Below, in pieces: positions 1 to 5,730 of a stretch of 5,730 nucleotides of DNA. The DNA is from CAYONM01 sp964405325 (lineage in GTDB: Bacteria; Planctomycetota; UBA11346), in the NCBI GenBank assembly GCA_964405325.1, contig CAYONM010000235.1, positions 1-5,730 on the forward strand, in the 5' to 3' direction. A program made the position numbers and the translations under genes. Numbering within the stretch: position 1 is the stretch's first letter; every line of letters begins with the position of its first letter. Below the pieces are notes generated by a model. The model had not been told where the DNA came from and made no database searches. It worked only from the letters and a program-made list of their open reading frames with translations.

Positions 1-733
1 ACAGCAGCACCCGGGCCCGCGGCGAGTAGTGCTTGAGCAGCTGCCCCGGCGCGTCGGTGCCGGCGTCGGCGGCGAGGAAGCGGGGCGCCAGAGTCGTTTC
101 GGGCAGCACCGCCTGCAGGTCCTCGAGCAGCACGCCGCCGGGGCGCAGGACCACCGGCGCATCCCCGGTGAGGTCGAGCACCGTGGACTCCACGCCGATG
201 GGCGTAGGCCCGCCGTCCAGCACCAGATCGATGCGCCCGTCCAGGTCTTCGAGCACGTGCGCCGCCGTGGTCGCCGAGGGCCGGGTGAAGGTGTTGGCGC
301 TGGGCGCGCCGATCGGCAGGTCCACCGCCTCCAGCAGGGCCCGGGCCAGGGGGTGGGCCGGCATGCGCACGGCGACCGTATCCCGGCCGGCGGCGATATT
401 CGCCGGAACGGCAGGCGCGCGCTTCAGCACCAGGGTGAGGGCGCCCGGCCAGAAGACCTCGGCGAGCTGGCGCGCCGCGGGCGGCACCTCCCGCGCCAGC
501 TGGTCCAACTGCTCGATACGGGCGATATGGGCGATGATCGGATCGTTCGCGGGGCGCTGCTTGGCTGCGTAGATGCGATCCAGGGCCTCGCCATCCAGGG
601 CGTTGGCACCGAGGCCGTAGACTGTCTCCGTCGGGAAGGCAACGAGGCCGCCGGCGCGGAGGATACGCGCGGCCTCGGCAAGAGCGGCCGGGTCGGGGTG
701 GTCGGGGTCGACGGTGAGGGTCTGTGTCTTCAT
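1..733 (-). CDS. sua5: Sua5/YciO/YrdC-family L-threonylcarbamoyladenylate synthase (partial, 3' end outside window)
   Basis: The enzyme makes threonylcarbamoyl-AMP from threonine, bicarbonate and ATP in the cytoplasm. This is the first step of N6-threonylcarbamoyladenosine (t6A) formation at position 37 of ANN-decoding tRNAs. I translated 244 residues from the minus strand, without a stop before the window edge. Visible family signatures are FPTETVYGLG (residues 33-42), KQRPANDP (59-66, the usual K-x-R nucleotide-binding region), FWPGALTLVL (94-103), APSAN (143-147), ESTV (182-185) and LRPG (196-199). KHYSP at 234-238 matches the linker motif before the extra C-terminal Sua5 domain, so this looks like the long Sua5 form rather than short TsaC; full-length members are usually about 320-350 residues, so roughly 80-100 are missing. 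The ATG at 733-731 is chosen because GGAAGG lies six bases upstream. It is divergent from the higBA remnant. Family assignment is firm; long versus short form is inferred from the linker. Confidence 0.95.
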   Translation of the reverse strand, partial: MKTQTLTVDPDHPDPAALAEAARILRAGGLVAFPTETVYGLGANALDGEALDRIYAAKQRPANDPIIAHIARIEQLDQLAREVPPAARQLAEVFWPGALTLVLKRAPAVPANIAAGRDTVAVRMPAHPLARALLEAVDLPIGAPSANTFTRPSATTAAHVLEDLDGRIDLVLDGGPTPIGVESTVLDLTGDAPVVLRPGGVLLEDLQAVLPETTLAPRFLAADAGTDAPGQLLKHYSPRARVLL

Positions 734-739
734 GCTATG

Positions 740-745
740 CCTTCC
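740..745 (-). promoter_or_regulatory. Ribosome binding site of sua5
   Basis: On the minus strand this reads GGAAGG, six bases before the ATG at 733-731. It fixes the start of the sua5 reading frame and lies inside the region shared with the higB remnant on the other strand. Confidence 0.7.
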
Positions 746-751
746 GGAACG

Positions 752-969
752 CGCCAGGCAGCGTTGCGTTTGAGGGCACTCAGGATAGCAGTCTCTCGCG
801 ACACAGAGGGGCAGCGGTTTACCTCATTGCCGCCGGCAACTGGGGATTGCACCCGCTGACCGGGAAGCTGAAAGGCCAGCACGCCATCAGGGTGTCGGGC
901 AACTGGCGACTGTTCTTCGAGTTCAGGGACGGCAACGTGTACCTGCTGGACTATGACGATTACCACTGA
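752..969 (+). pseudogene. higB: Decayed higB-type toxin gene (RelE/ParE-like mRNA interferase), N-terminus lost and frameshifted
   Basis: The C-terminal part, from about 835 to the TGA at 967-969, reads GNWGLHPLTGKLKG, then QHAIRVSGNWRLFFEF, then a DYDDYH end. This is the conserved C-terminal half of HigB ('killer' family) toxins, which normally are about 90-95 residues and cleave mRNA on the ribosome. Upstream in that frame the family N-terminus is absent. The neighbouring frame instead reads a HigB-like stretch from about 752 (RQAALRLRALR) to LPP at 827-835. Joining LPP to GNWGLHPL by restoring one base at about 835-836 gives the typical LPPGN...LHPL toxin sequence, so a one-base deletion is likely. 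Even after that repair, the usual MIKSF-type first 20-25 residues are missing, and the space is taken by the start of sua5. A GTG at 724 could open an 81-codon frame, but its first ~35 residues do not resemble HigB and it has no good ribosome binding site. The stop is 14 bases before higA, the normal higB-higA order. Family is clear; inactivity is inferred. Confidence 0.72.
782..790 (-). promoter_or_regulatory. Possible extended -10 promoter for sua5
   Basis: On the minus strand the sequence reads TGC-TATCCT, an extended -10 (TGn plus a 4/6 match to TATAAT). It would give a leader of about 40 bases before the sua5 ATG. No convincing -35 hexamer sits 16-18 bases upstream, as expected for an extended -10 promoter but also for a chance match. 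It lies within the higB remnant, so the two features overlap on opposite strands. Confidence 0.3.
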
Positions 970-970
970 T

Positions 971-975
971 AGGAG
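971..975 (+). promoter_or_regulatory. Ribosome binding site of higA
   Basis: AGGAG lies eight bases before the ATG at 984 and just after the higB stop codon. It supports 984 over the in-frame ATG at 990, and shows that higA keeps its own translation signal although the toxin frame ahead of it is broken. Confidence 0.75.
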
Positions 976-983
976 AAAACGCC

Positions 984-1262
984 ATGTCCATGTACAACCC
1001 CTCGCATCCGGGCCAGATTATACGGCAACGGCTGATCGAGGATGAGGACGGCCACAAAATCGACAGCGTGGCCGTGGTCGCAACGCGGCTCGGCTGTCAC
1101 CGAAACACCCTGAACCGTGTAATTAATGGTAGTGCTTCCGTAACACCGGATATGGCTTTGGCACTGGAACAGGTAGGCGCCGGTAGCGCCGAGTTCTGGC
1201 TCTCCATGCAGGCCAATTACGACCTGTTCCAGCTGCGTCACAGCCAGGGAGCGGCTATTTGA
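984..1262 (+). CDS. higA: HigA-family antitoxin, XRE-type helix-turn-helix DNA-binding protein
   Basis: A 92-residue protein of normal length for the family. HigA antitoxins bind and neutralise HigB toxin and repress their own operon by binding operator DNA as dimers. The N-terminus NPSHPGQIIRQRLIE (residues 5-19) is the usual HigA opening (NPPHPGEIL-like). The helix-turn-helix spans about 28-50, with VAVVATRLGCHRNTLNRVINGSAS and the recognition helix around RNTLNRVING. The tail SVTPDMALALE, then SAEFWLSMQANYDL, is the characteristic VAGSAEFWLRLQANYDLW-like family ending. A short charged insertion, EDEDGHKID (about 19-27), replaces the more usual hydrophobic lead-in to the HTH. The reading frame is intact. 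It follows the broken higB by 14 bases and precedes the adaptor gene by 38 bases on the same strand, so it could be co-transcribed with the efflux genes. With its partner apparently dead, it is now probably an orphan antitoxin or repressor; that role is inference. Confidence 0.93.
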   Translation: MSMYNPSHPGQIIRQRLIEDEDGHKIDSVAVVATRLGCHRNTLNRVINGSASVTPDMALALEQVGAGSAEFWLSMQANYDLFQLRHSQGAAI

Positions 1263-1287
1263 CCCACACCCCCTACCGACGATGAAT

Positions 1288-1294
1288 GGGGAAG
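1288..1294 (+). promoter_or_regulatory. Ribosome binding site of the adaptor gene, within a small GC hairpin
   Basis: GGGGAAG lies six bases before the ATG at 1301 and decides in favour of that start. The upstream in-frame ATG at 1286 overlaps this site and has no purine-rich sequence ahead of it. The site is the left arm of GGGG-AAGA-CCCC (1288-1299), a four-pair GC stem that could partly hide it in the mRNA; that effect is speculative. Confidence 0.6.
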
Positions 1295-1300
1295 ACCCCG

Positions 1301-2389
1301 ATGAATAACCTATGGATGGCAAGCAACGCCGGTCGCCTGGGAATCTTCATCGTCGCGCTGCTGCTCTTCGTATGGGTGATCACCGGCGACTCCGAACCGG
1401 AGAACGACGGTGCCGTGAAGCGACCGGAGGCGGTGACGGTGGGACTCACCGACAGCCGCGCCGAGCCGGTGGAAAGGCTGGTCAGGGTTCAGGGACATGT
1501 TGAGCCTGAACAGGTTGTGCGCGTGCGCGCCAAGACCGGCGGGGAGGTGGTCGAGACCCCGGTGGCTGAAGGTGCGATGGTCGAGCCCGGTGACCTGATC
1601 CTGCGCCTGTCGATGGACGATCGCCAGACACGCCTGCACGAGGCGAGGGCGGCCGAGCGCCGGGCGCAGGGCGACTACGATGCCGCCGAGCGCCTGGTGG
1701 ATCAGGGTTTCCAGGCCCGGTTGGCGGCCGAGCGCGCGCTTGCCGAACTCGAGTCGGCCCGGGCGCGGCTGGCCGCGATCGAGCTGGATATCGATCGGAC
1801 TGGCATCGAGGCGCCGATCGGCGGCGTGCTTAATCTTCAGATCGCCCGTCGCGGCGACGTGGTTGCAGCGGACGACCCGGTCGCGGAGATCGTGGAGAAC
1901 GATCCGCTGCGCGCCGTGGTGCAGCTGCCCCAGCATCGCGTGCACGAGGTTGTCGTGGGGCAGGACGCCCGGGTCATTTTTCTCGATGGCGAAACGCGCA
2001 CGGGCACGGTGCAGTACGTGTCGGCCATGGCCGAGGAGGAGACGCGCACCTTCCCGGCACGGGTTCGGGTTGCCAATCCGAAGCGCGATCTGCCGGCCGG
2101 CACCAGCGTGACGGTGGAGATCCCGGTGGAAACCGTGCGCGCGCACGCCATCTCGCCGGCACTGATCTCGCAGAACGAAGCGGGGGAGCTGGGCGTGAAG
2201 GTTGCCGAATCGGATAATGCCGGCAAAACCCGCGCTCGCTTCGTGCGCGTCTCCCCCGTTCGTGCGAGTGCCGAGCAGCTCTGGGTGACCGGCCTGCCCG
2301 GGACGGTGCGCCTGATCTCGCTGGGGCAGGGATTCGTGCGCGACGGCGATCTCGTCGAAGAAAGCAGCGCGCCCGAAGGCAAACCGTGA
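1301..2389 (+). CDS. RND efflux periplasmic adaptor subunit (membrane fusion protein, HlyD/AcrA family)
   Basis: The 362-residue adaptor would link the inner-membrane RND pump to an outer-membrane channel across the periplasm. Numbered from the ATG at 1301, residues 12-28 (GRLGIFIVALLLFVWVI region) form an N-terminal membrane anchor. There is no lipobox cysteine, so it should be a membrane-anchored protein rather than a lipoprotein like AcrA. The first lipoyl half is about 70-103 (VRVRAKTGGEVVETPV, then GAMVEPGDLILRL). An Ala/Arg/Glu-rich alpha-hairpin follows at about 105-165, and the second lipoyl half at 167-200 includes TGIEAPIGGVLN. The beta-barrel is about 205-275, ending AGTSVTVEIPV, and the membrane-proximal domain about 280-350. 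Length and domain order are normal. The start is chosen on its ribosome binding site; starting at 1286 would add five residues. The stop codon overlaps the start of the RND gene (GTGA, 2386-2389), indicating coupled translation. The substrate cannot be read from the sequence. Confidence 0.95.
   Translation: MNNLWMASNAGRLGIFIVALLLFVWVITGDSEPENDGAVKRPEAVTVGLTDSRAEPVERLVRVQGHVEPEQVVRVRAKTGGEVVETPVAEGAMVEPGDLILRLSMDDRQTRLHEARAAERRAQGDYDAAERLVDQGFQARLAAERALAELESARARLAAIELDIDRTGIEAPIGGVLNLQIARRGDVVAADDPVAEIVENDPLRAVVQLPQHRVHEVVVGQDARVIFLDGETRTGTVQYVSAMAEEETRTFPARVRVANPKRDLPAGTSVTVEIPVETVRAHAISPALISQNEAGELGVKVAESDNAGKTRARFVRVSPVRASAEQLWVTGLPGTVRLISLGQGFVRDGDLVEESSAPEGKP
2375..2379 (+). promoter_or_regulatory. 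Ribosome binding site of the RND transporter gene
   Basis: GAAGG lies six bases before the GTG at 2386, inside the 3' end of the adaptor gene. It supports the GTG start and the four-base overlap between the two genes. Confidence 0.6.
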
Positions 2390-5300
2390 ACGCGCTGCTT
2401 GCCGCGCTGTTTTCCCGCTCGCGCAGCGTGCTGCTGGTGTTGCTGGCGCTGCTGGCTGCCGGCGGAGCCGCCTACTGGCAGATCGCCAAGGAAGCCGCGC
2501 CGGATGTCGATGTGCCGACGTTCTTCGTGACCGTCGCCTACCCGGGCATCTCGCCCGAGGACAGCGAGCGGCTGCTGGTGCGCCCGCTCGAACGCGAGCT
2601 GGGCGGCATCGAGGGGATCGACGAGATGCAGGCCAGCGCCGGGGAGGGCTTCGCGCTTCTGCGGCTGGACTTCGACCCCGGTTACGACAATCGCCGGGCG
2701 CTGGCCGACGTGCGCGAGGAGGTGGACCTCGTTCGCCCCGAGCTCCCGCCGGGCGTCGAGGAGCCGGTGGTGACCGAGGTCGACCTGTCGATGTTCCCGG
2801 TACTGATCGCCACGCTGTCCGGCTCGGCCCCGGAGCGGACCCTGGTACAGATCGCCCGCGAGCTGCGCGACCGGATCGAGGCCCTGCCCGGCGTGCTCGA
2901 GGTAGCCGTCGGCGGCGAACGCGATGATCTGCTCGAGGTATTGGTCGATCCGCGCACGCTCGAGACCTACCGGCTGCCTTTCAACGAACTGGTGGCGGCG
3001 ATCGAGCGCAACAACCAGCTGGTGGCCGCCGGTGCCCTGGACTCCGGGGGCGGGCGCTTGAACATCAAGGTGCCGGGGGTGATCGAGTCGGTGAGCGATG
3101 TGTTCGAGCTGCCCGTGATTTCGCACGAGGGTACGGTGGTGACCTTCGAAGAGGTCGCCGACGCGCGCCGCACTTTCAAAGACCCGGAAGGATTCGCGCG
3201 AATCGACGGTGAACCGGCCGTGTCGCTGGAAATCCGCAAGCGTGCCGGTGCCAATATCATCGACACGGTGGCCGCTGCCCGGGCAGTGATCGAACGCTCC
3301 AGCGGCGAGTGGCCGGGCGGCATCGGCGTGCGCTATCTGCAGGACAGCGCCGAAGATATCGACGACCTGCTCGGAGACCTGGAAAACAATGTCCTCACGG
3401 CGATCCTGCTGGTGATGCTGACCATCGTCGCAGCGCTGGGCGGGCGTTCGTCGTGGCTGGTGGGCCTGGCGATTCCCGGGGCTTTTCTCGGCGGCGTTCT
3501 GGTGCTGTACGTGCTGGGTTTCACGCTCAATATCGTGGTGCTGTTCGCCCTGATCCTGGTGGTGGGCATGCTCGTCGACGGCGCGATCGTGGTCATCGAG
3601 CAGGCCGATCGCTACCTCGCAGAGGACTATGGCCGTAAGGCCTATCTCGCGGCTGCGCAGCGCATGGCCTGGCCGATCGTCGCGTCGGTGGCGACCACGC
3701 TGGCGGTATTCCTCCCCATGCTGTTCTGGCCGGGCATGGTCGGTGAGTTCATGTTCTATCTGCCGGCGACCGTCATCGTCACCCTGCTGATGTCGCTGGC
3801 GATGGCGCTGGTGTTCATCCCGGTGCTGGCGGCGGCGATCTCGGGTGGGCAGAGCGCCAGCCGCCCGGAACAGGTCGAGCACATCCGGGCGGCCGAAGCC
3901 GGGCAGTTCGACCGGCTCGACGGCCCGACCGCTCGCTATGTCGGCCTGCTGCGCCGTGCCATCGACTACCCGGGACAGACCCTCGGTATCGTCGCGGTGT
4001 TTACCGCTGCCCTGTACGTGGCTTACGGGGAGCTGGGGCGGGGCGTGGACTTCTTCCCCGACGTCGAGCCGCGCTTCGCCCAGATCCAGGTCCAGGCCCG
4101 CGGGGACCTGTCGGTGTGGGAGATCGACGACCTGGTTCGCCGGGTCGAGGCGCGACTCCACGACCACCCGGCGTTGAAGACGGTCTATGCGCGCAGCATG
4201 GCCTCCCAGCGGGCGCGCCTGGCACAGGACTATGCCGAAGACGTGATCGGGGTCATTCAACTCGAGCTGGTCGACTGGCAGCGCCGGCCGCCGGCCGACG
4301 AGATACTGGCCGACCTTCGGGCCGACCTCGATGACCTGGCCGGGGTACGGCTGCAGTTCCTGACCCGGTCGGGCGGGCCGAGCCAGGGCAAACCGGTGGT
4401 GCTGGAAGTTGCCGCCCGGGACGGGGGCGGCGAGGCGCAGCCCCTGATCGATGGCGTGGCGCACCTGCGCCAGGGCATGGCGACGGTGGGCGGTTTCGTC
4501 GACATCGAGGACGACGGTCCACTGCCGGGCATAGAGATGCGGCTGGAAGTGAATCATCGGGAGGCGGCGCGCTACGGGATCGACGTCGACCTCCTCGGCC
4601 GCGCCGTGCAGATGCTCACCCGCGGTCTGTCTCTGGGCGGCTACCGGCCCGGAAACGCCGACGAAGAAGTCGATATTCGCGTGCGCTTTCCCTTCGACGA
4701 GCGCAATCTCGCCCAGTTGGTGAACCTGCGGGTGCCCACGCCTGCGGGCATGGTGCCGGTGCAGAACTTTGTCGAATTCGTGCCGGCTCCCAAGACCGGC
4801 ATCATCCACCGCGTGGACGGTTATCGCACGCTCACGCTGGAGGCGGACGTGGCCGCCGGCCGACTGGTCGATGATCGCGTGCAGGCCCTGCAGGGCTGGC
4901 TTGCCGACCATCCACTGCCGGACAACGTCCGGTTGACGGTGCGCGGCCAACAGGAGGAGCAGGCCGAGGCGCAAGGGTTTCTCGCTTTGGCTTTTCTCGC
5001 GGCGATCGTTCTGATGGCCCTGATTCTGGTCACCCAGTTCAACAGTTTCTATCAGGCCATGCTCGTCCTCACCGCGATCGTGTTTTCGACCAGCGGGGTG
5101 CTGCTGGGGCTGTTGCTGCGCGCCGAACCGTTCTCGGTGGTGATGAGCGGTATCGGCGTCATCGCGCTGGCCGGCGTAGTGGTCAACAACAATATCGTGC
5201 TGATCGACACCTACAACCGGCTCCGGGGCGCCGGGATCGACCCGGTGGATGCCGCCCTGCGCACGGGGGCGCAGCGCATGCGGCCGGTGCTGCTGACCAC

Positions 5301-5571
5301 CGTCACCACCATCCTGGGACTGACGCCGATGGTGTTCGCCCTGACCATAGACTTCATCGGCCGGGAGTTTTCAATGGGTGCGCCCTCCACGCAGTACTGG
5401 ATCCAGCTGGCGACCGCGATCGCCGGTGGCCTGCTGGTTGCCACGCCGCTTACGCTGCTGTTCACCCCGGCGATGCTGGCCTGGTGGGACGGGCGGCGAA
5501 CGCCGGGAACGCGTCCGGGATTGCAGCTCGAGGCGATACGCAACCTTTCAGACGAAAAAAAGCATCGTTGA
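2386..5571 (+). CDS. RND-family efflux transporter permease (AcrB-like inner-membrane pump with atypical proton relay)
   Basis: A 1061-residue proton-driven exporter of the resistance-nodulation-division superfamily, of normal length (AcrB is 1049). It has the two-fold repeat of the family: TM1 at about 14-33, a large periplasmic domain to about 330, TM2-TM6 at about 333-485, a cytoplasmic linker, TM7 at about 529-547, a second periplasmic domain to about 860, and TM8-TM12 at about 863-1031. TM4 carries GMLVDGAIVVIE: D398 matches AcrB D407, but the following position, AcrB D408, is G399. In TM10, VVVNNNIVLID puts N934 where AcrB has K940. R964 and T971 in RMRPVLLTT match AcrB R971 and T978. 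FFPDVEPRFAQIQV at 556-569, just after TM7, is typical of the family. These are consistent features of an intact pump, not decay: there is no frameshift, and codon bias is uniform. The GTG start overlaps the adaptor stop. No outer-membrane factor follows within the window. Metal, lipid and drug export all remain possible; the lack of the metal-exporter (CusA) TM4 VDAAIVMIE pattern mildly disfavours a heavy-metal pump. Confidence 0.97.
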   Translation: MNALLAALFSRSRSVLLVLLALLAAGGAAYWQIAKEAAPDVDVPTFFVTVAYPGISPEDSERLLVRPLERELGGIEGIDEMQASAGEGFALLRLDFDPGYDNRRALADVREEVDLVRPELPPGVEEPVVTEVDLSMFPVLIATLSGSAPERTLVQIARELRDRIEALPGVLEVAVGGERDDLLEVLVDPRTLETYRLPFNELVAAIERNNQLVAAGALDSGGGRLNIKVPGVIESVSDVFELPVISHEGTVVTFEEVADARRTFKDPEGFARIDGEPAVSLEIRKRAGANIIDTVAAARAVIERSSGEWPGGIGVRYLQDSAEDIDDLLGDLENNVLTAILLVMLTIVAALGGRSSWLVGLAIPGAFLGGVLVLYVLGFTLNIVVLFALILVVGMLVDGAIVVIEQADRYLAEDYGRKAYLAAAQRMAWPIVASVATTLAVFLPMLFWPGMVGEFMFYLPATVIVTLLMSLAMALVFIPVLAAAISGGQSASRPEQVEHIRAAEAGQFDRLDGPTARYVGLLRRAIDYPGQTLGIVAVFTAALYVAYGELGRGVDFFPDVEPRFAQIQVQARGDLSVWEIDDLVRRVEARLHDHPALKTVYARSMASQRARLAQDYAEDVIGVIQLELVDWQRRPPADEILADLRADLDDLAGVRLQFLTRSGGPSQGKPVVLEVAARDGGGEAQPLIDGVAHLRQGMATVGGFVDIEDDGPLPGIEMRLEVNHREAARYGIDVDLLGRAVQMLTRGLSLGGYRPGNADEEVDIRVRFPFDERNLAQLVNLRVPTPAGMVPVQNFVEFVPAPKTGIIHRVDGYRTLTLEADVAAGRLVDDRVQALQGWLADHPLPDNVRLTVRGQQEEQAEAQGFLALAFLAAIVLMALILVTQFNSFYQAMLVLTAIVFSTSGVLLGLLLRAEPFSVVMSGIGVIALAGVVVNNNIVLIDTYNRLRGAGIDPVDAALRTGAQRMRPVLLTTVTTILGLTPMVFALTIDFIGREFSMGAPSTQYWIQLATAIAGGLLVATPLTLLFTPAMLAWWDGRRTPGTRPGLQLEAIRNLSDEKKHR

Positions 5572-5730
5572 TCAATCACCACCAAAACATACTCCGACTC
5601 GGCGCGTTTGTGCTTCAGCGCAAGAGCAACACGTAACAGTTCTGCGGGCTTTCGGGAATTCGGTGTCTGCGTTACCTGTCGTTATTTCTAGCTACGATTG
5701 AGCCCGTACGTCGTCCGGGTGCGAGCGTCG
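5572..5730. other. Non-coding tail after the efflux operon
   Basis: This 159-base stretch is visibly less GC-rich than the genes (about 55% over 5581-5730). I see no reading frame with a ribosome binding site and no stem followed by a T-run, so no clear intrinsic terminator for the efflux operon. A weak six-pair stem, TTGTGC/GCGCAA, lies at 5608-5623. An AT-rich patch at 5681-5698 contains TACGAT, which could be a -10 element for a gene beyond the right edge, but its -35 partner is poor. The composition fits an intergenic region. Confidence 0.5.

Noticed and set aside
29..859. Long plus-strand frame over the sua5 region
   Set aside because: It is antisense to a clearly recognised sua5 coding sequence and gives a low-complexity Gly/Arg-rich translation. 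Only its last part (about 752-835) is of interest, as the frameshifted higB piece.
724..969. Complete 81-residue HigB-like toxin starting at GTG 724
   Set aside because: Its first ~35 residues show no HigB similarity, it lacks a good ribosome binding site and it overlaps the sua5 start. A frameshifted remnant explains the sequence better.
1837..4974. Very long open frame (1045 codons) on the minus strand, antisense to the adaptor and RND genes
   Set aside because: It mirrors the high-GC codon bias of the RND gene. Its translation is rich in His, Arg, Gln and Asp with no recognisable domain, membrane segments or ribosome binding site, so it is a shadow.
5608..5623. TTGTGC-TTCA-GCGCAA hairpin after the RND stop, as a terminator
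   Set aside because: It has only six pairs, one of them a wobble, with no T-run after it. It is too weak to call an intrinsic terminator.
5672..5698. TTACCT / TACGAT as a promoter near the right edge
   Set aside because: The spacing is 15 bases and the -35 matches TTGACA at only three positions. A gene it could serve is not in the window.
5378..5701. 107-codon plus-strand frame overlapping the end of the RND gene and the tail
   Set aside because: Most of it is an out-of-frame shadow of the RND C-terminus, with an Arg/Pro-rich translation and no ribosome binding site.

Overview
The window looks like a stretch of a high-GC proteobacterial chromosome, most likely gammaproteobacterial. This rests on the strongly G/C-biased third codon positions, clear Shine-Dalgarno sites, and a Gram-negative inner-membrane/periplasm efflux pair. 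No rRNA or other marker allows a firmer assignment, so the taxonomy is inference.

Layout: (1) 1-733, minus strand: the 5' portion of a Sua5/TsaC-type threonylcarbamoyl-AMP synthase gene, which makes an intermediate of the tRNA t6A37 modification and runs off the left edge. (2) 752-969, plus strand: a decayed higB-type toxin gene. Its C-terminal half is well preserved, but it has no proper N-terminus and an apparent single-base frameshift near 835. It overlaps the likely promoter of the divergent sua5 gene. (3) 984-1262, plus: an intact HigA-family (XRE helix-turn-helix) antitoxin with a good ribosome binding site. (4) 1301-2389, plus: a membrane-anchored HlyD/AcrA-type periplasmic adaptor. 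(5) 2386-5571, plus: a full-length RND inner-membrane transporter, translationally coupled to the adaptor by a GTGA overlap. (6) 5572-5730: a non-coding tail of lower GC (about 55% over 5581-5730) in which I recognise no gene.

How the genes work together: the adaptor and the RND pump form a two-gene export operon. It would need an outer-membrane TolC-like channel encoded elsewhere, since none is visible here. The pump belongs to an RND type whose proton-relay residues differ from AcrB: one Asp rather than two in TM4, and Asn in place of the TM10 Lys. The higBA locus appears to be a toxin-antitoxin module that has lost its toxin and kept its antitoxin. The remaining HigA lies directly upstream of the efflux operon and could be co-transcribed with it or regulate it, which is inference. 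I found no CRISPR array, insertion sequence, tRNA or rRNA. Nothing here supports a wholly new system; the broken toxin/intact antitoxin pair and the altered proton relay are the points most worth a second look.
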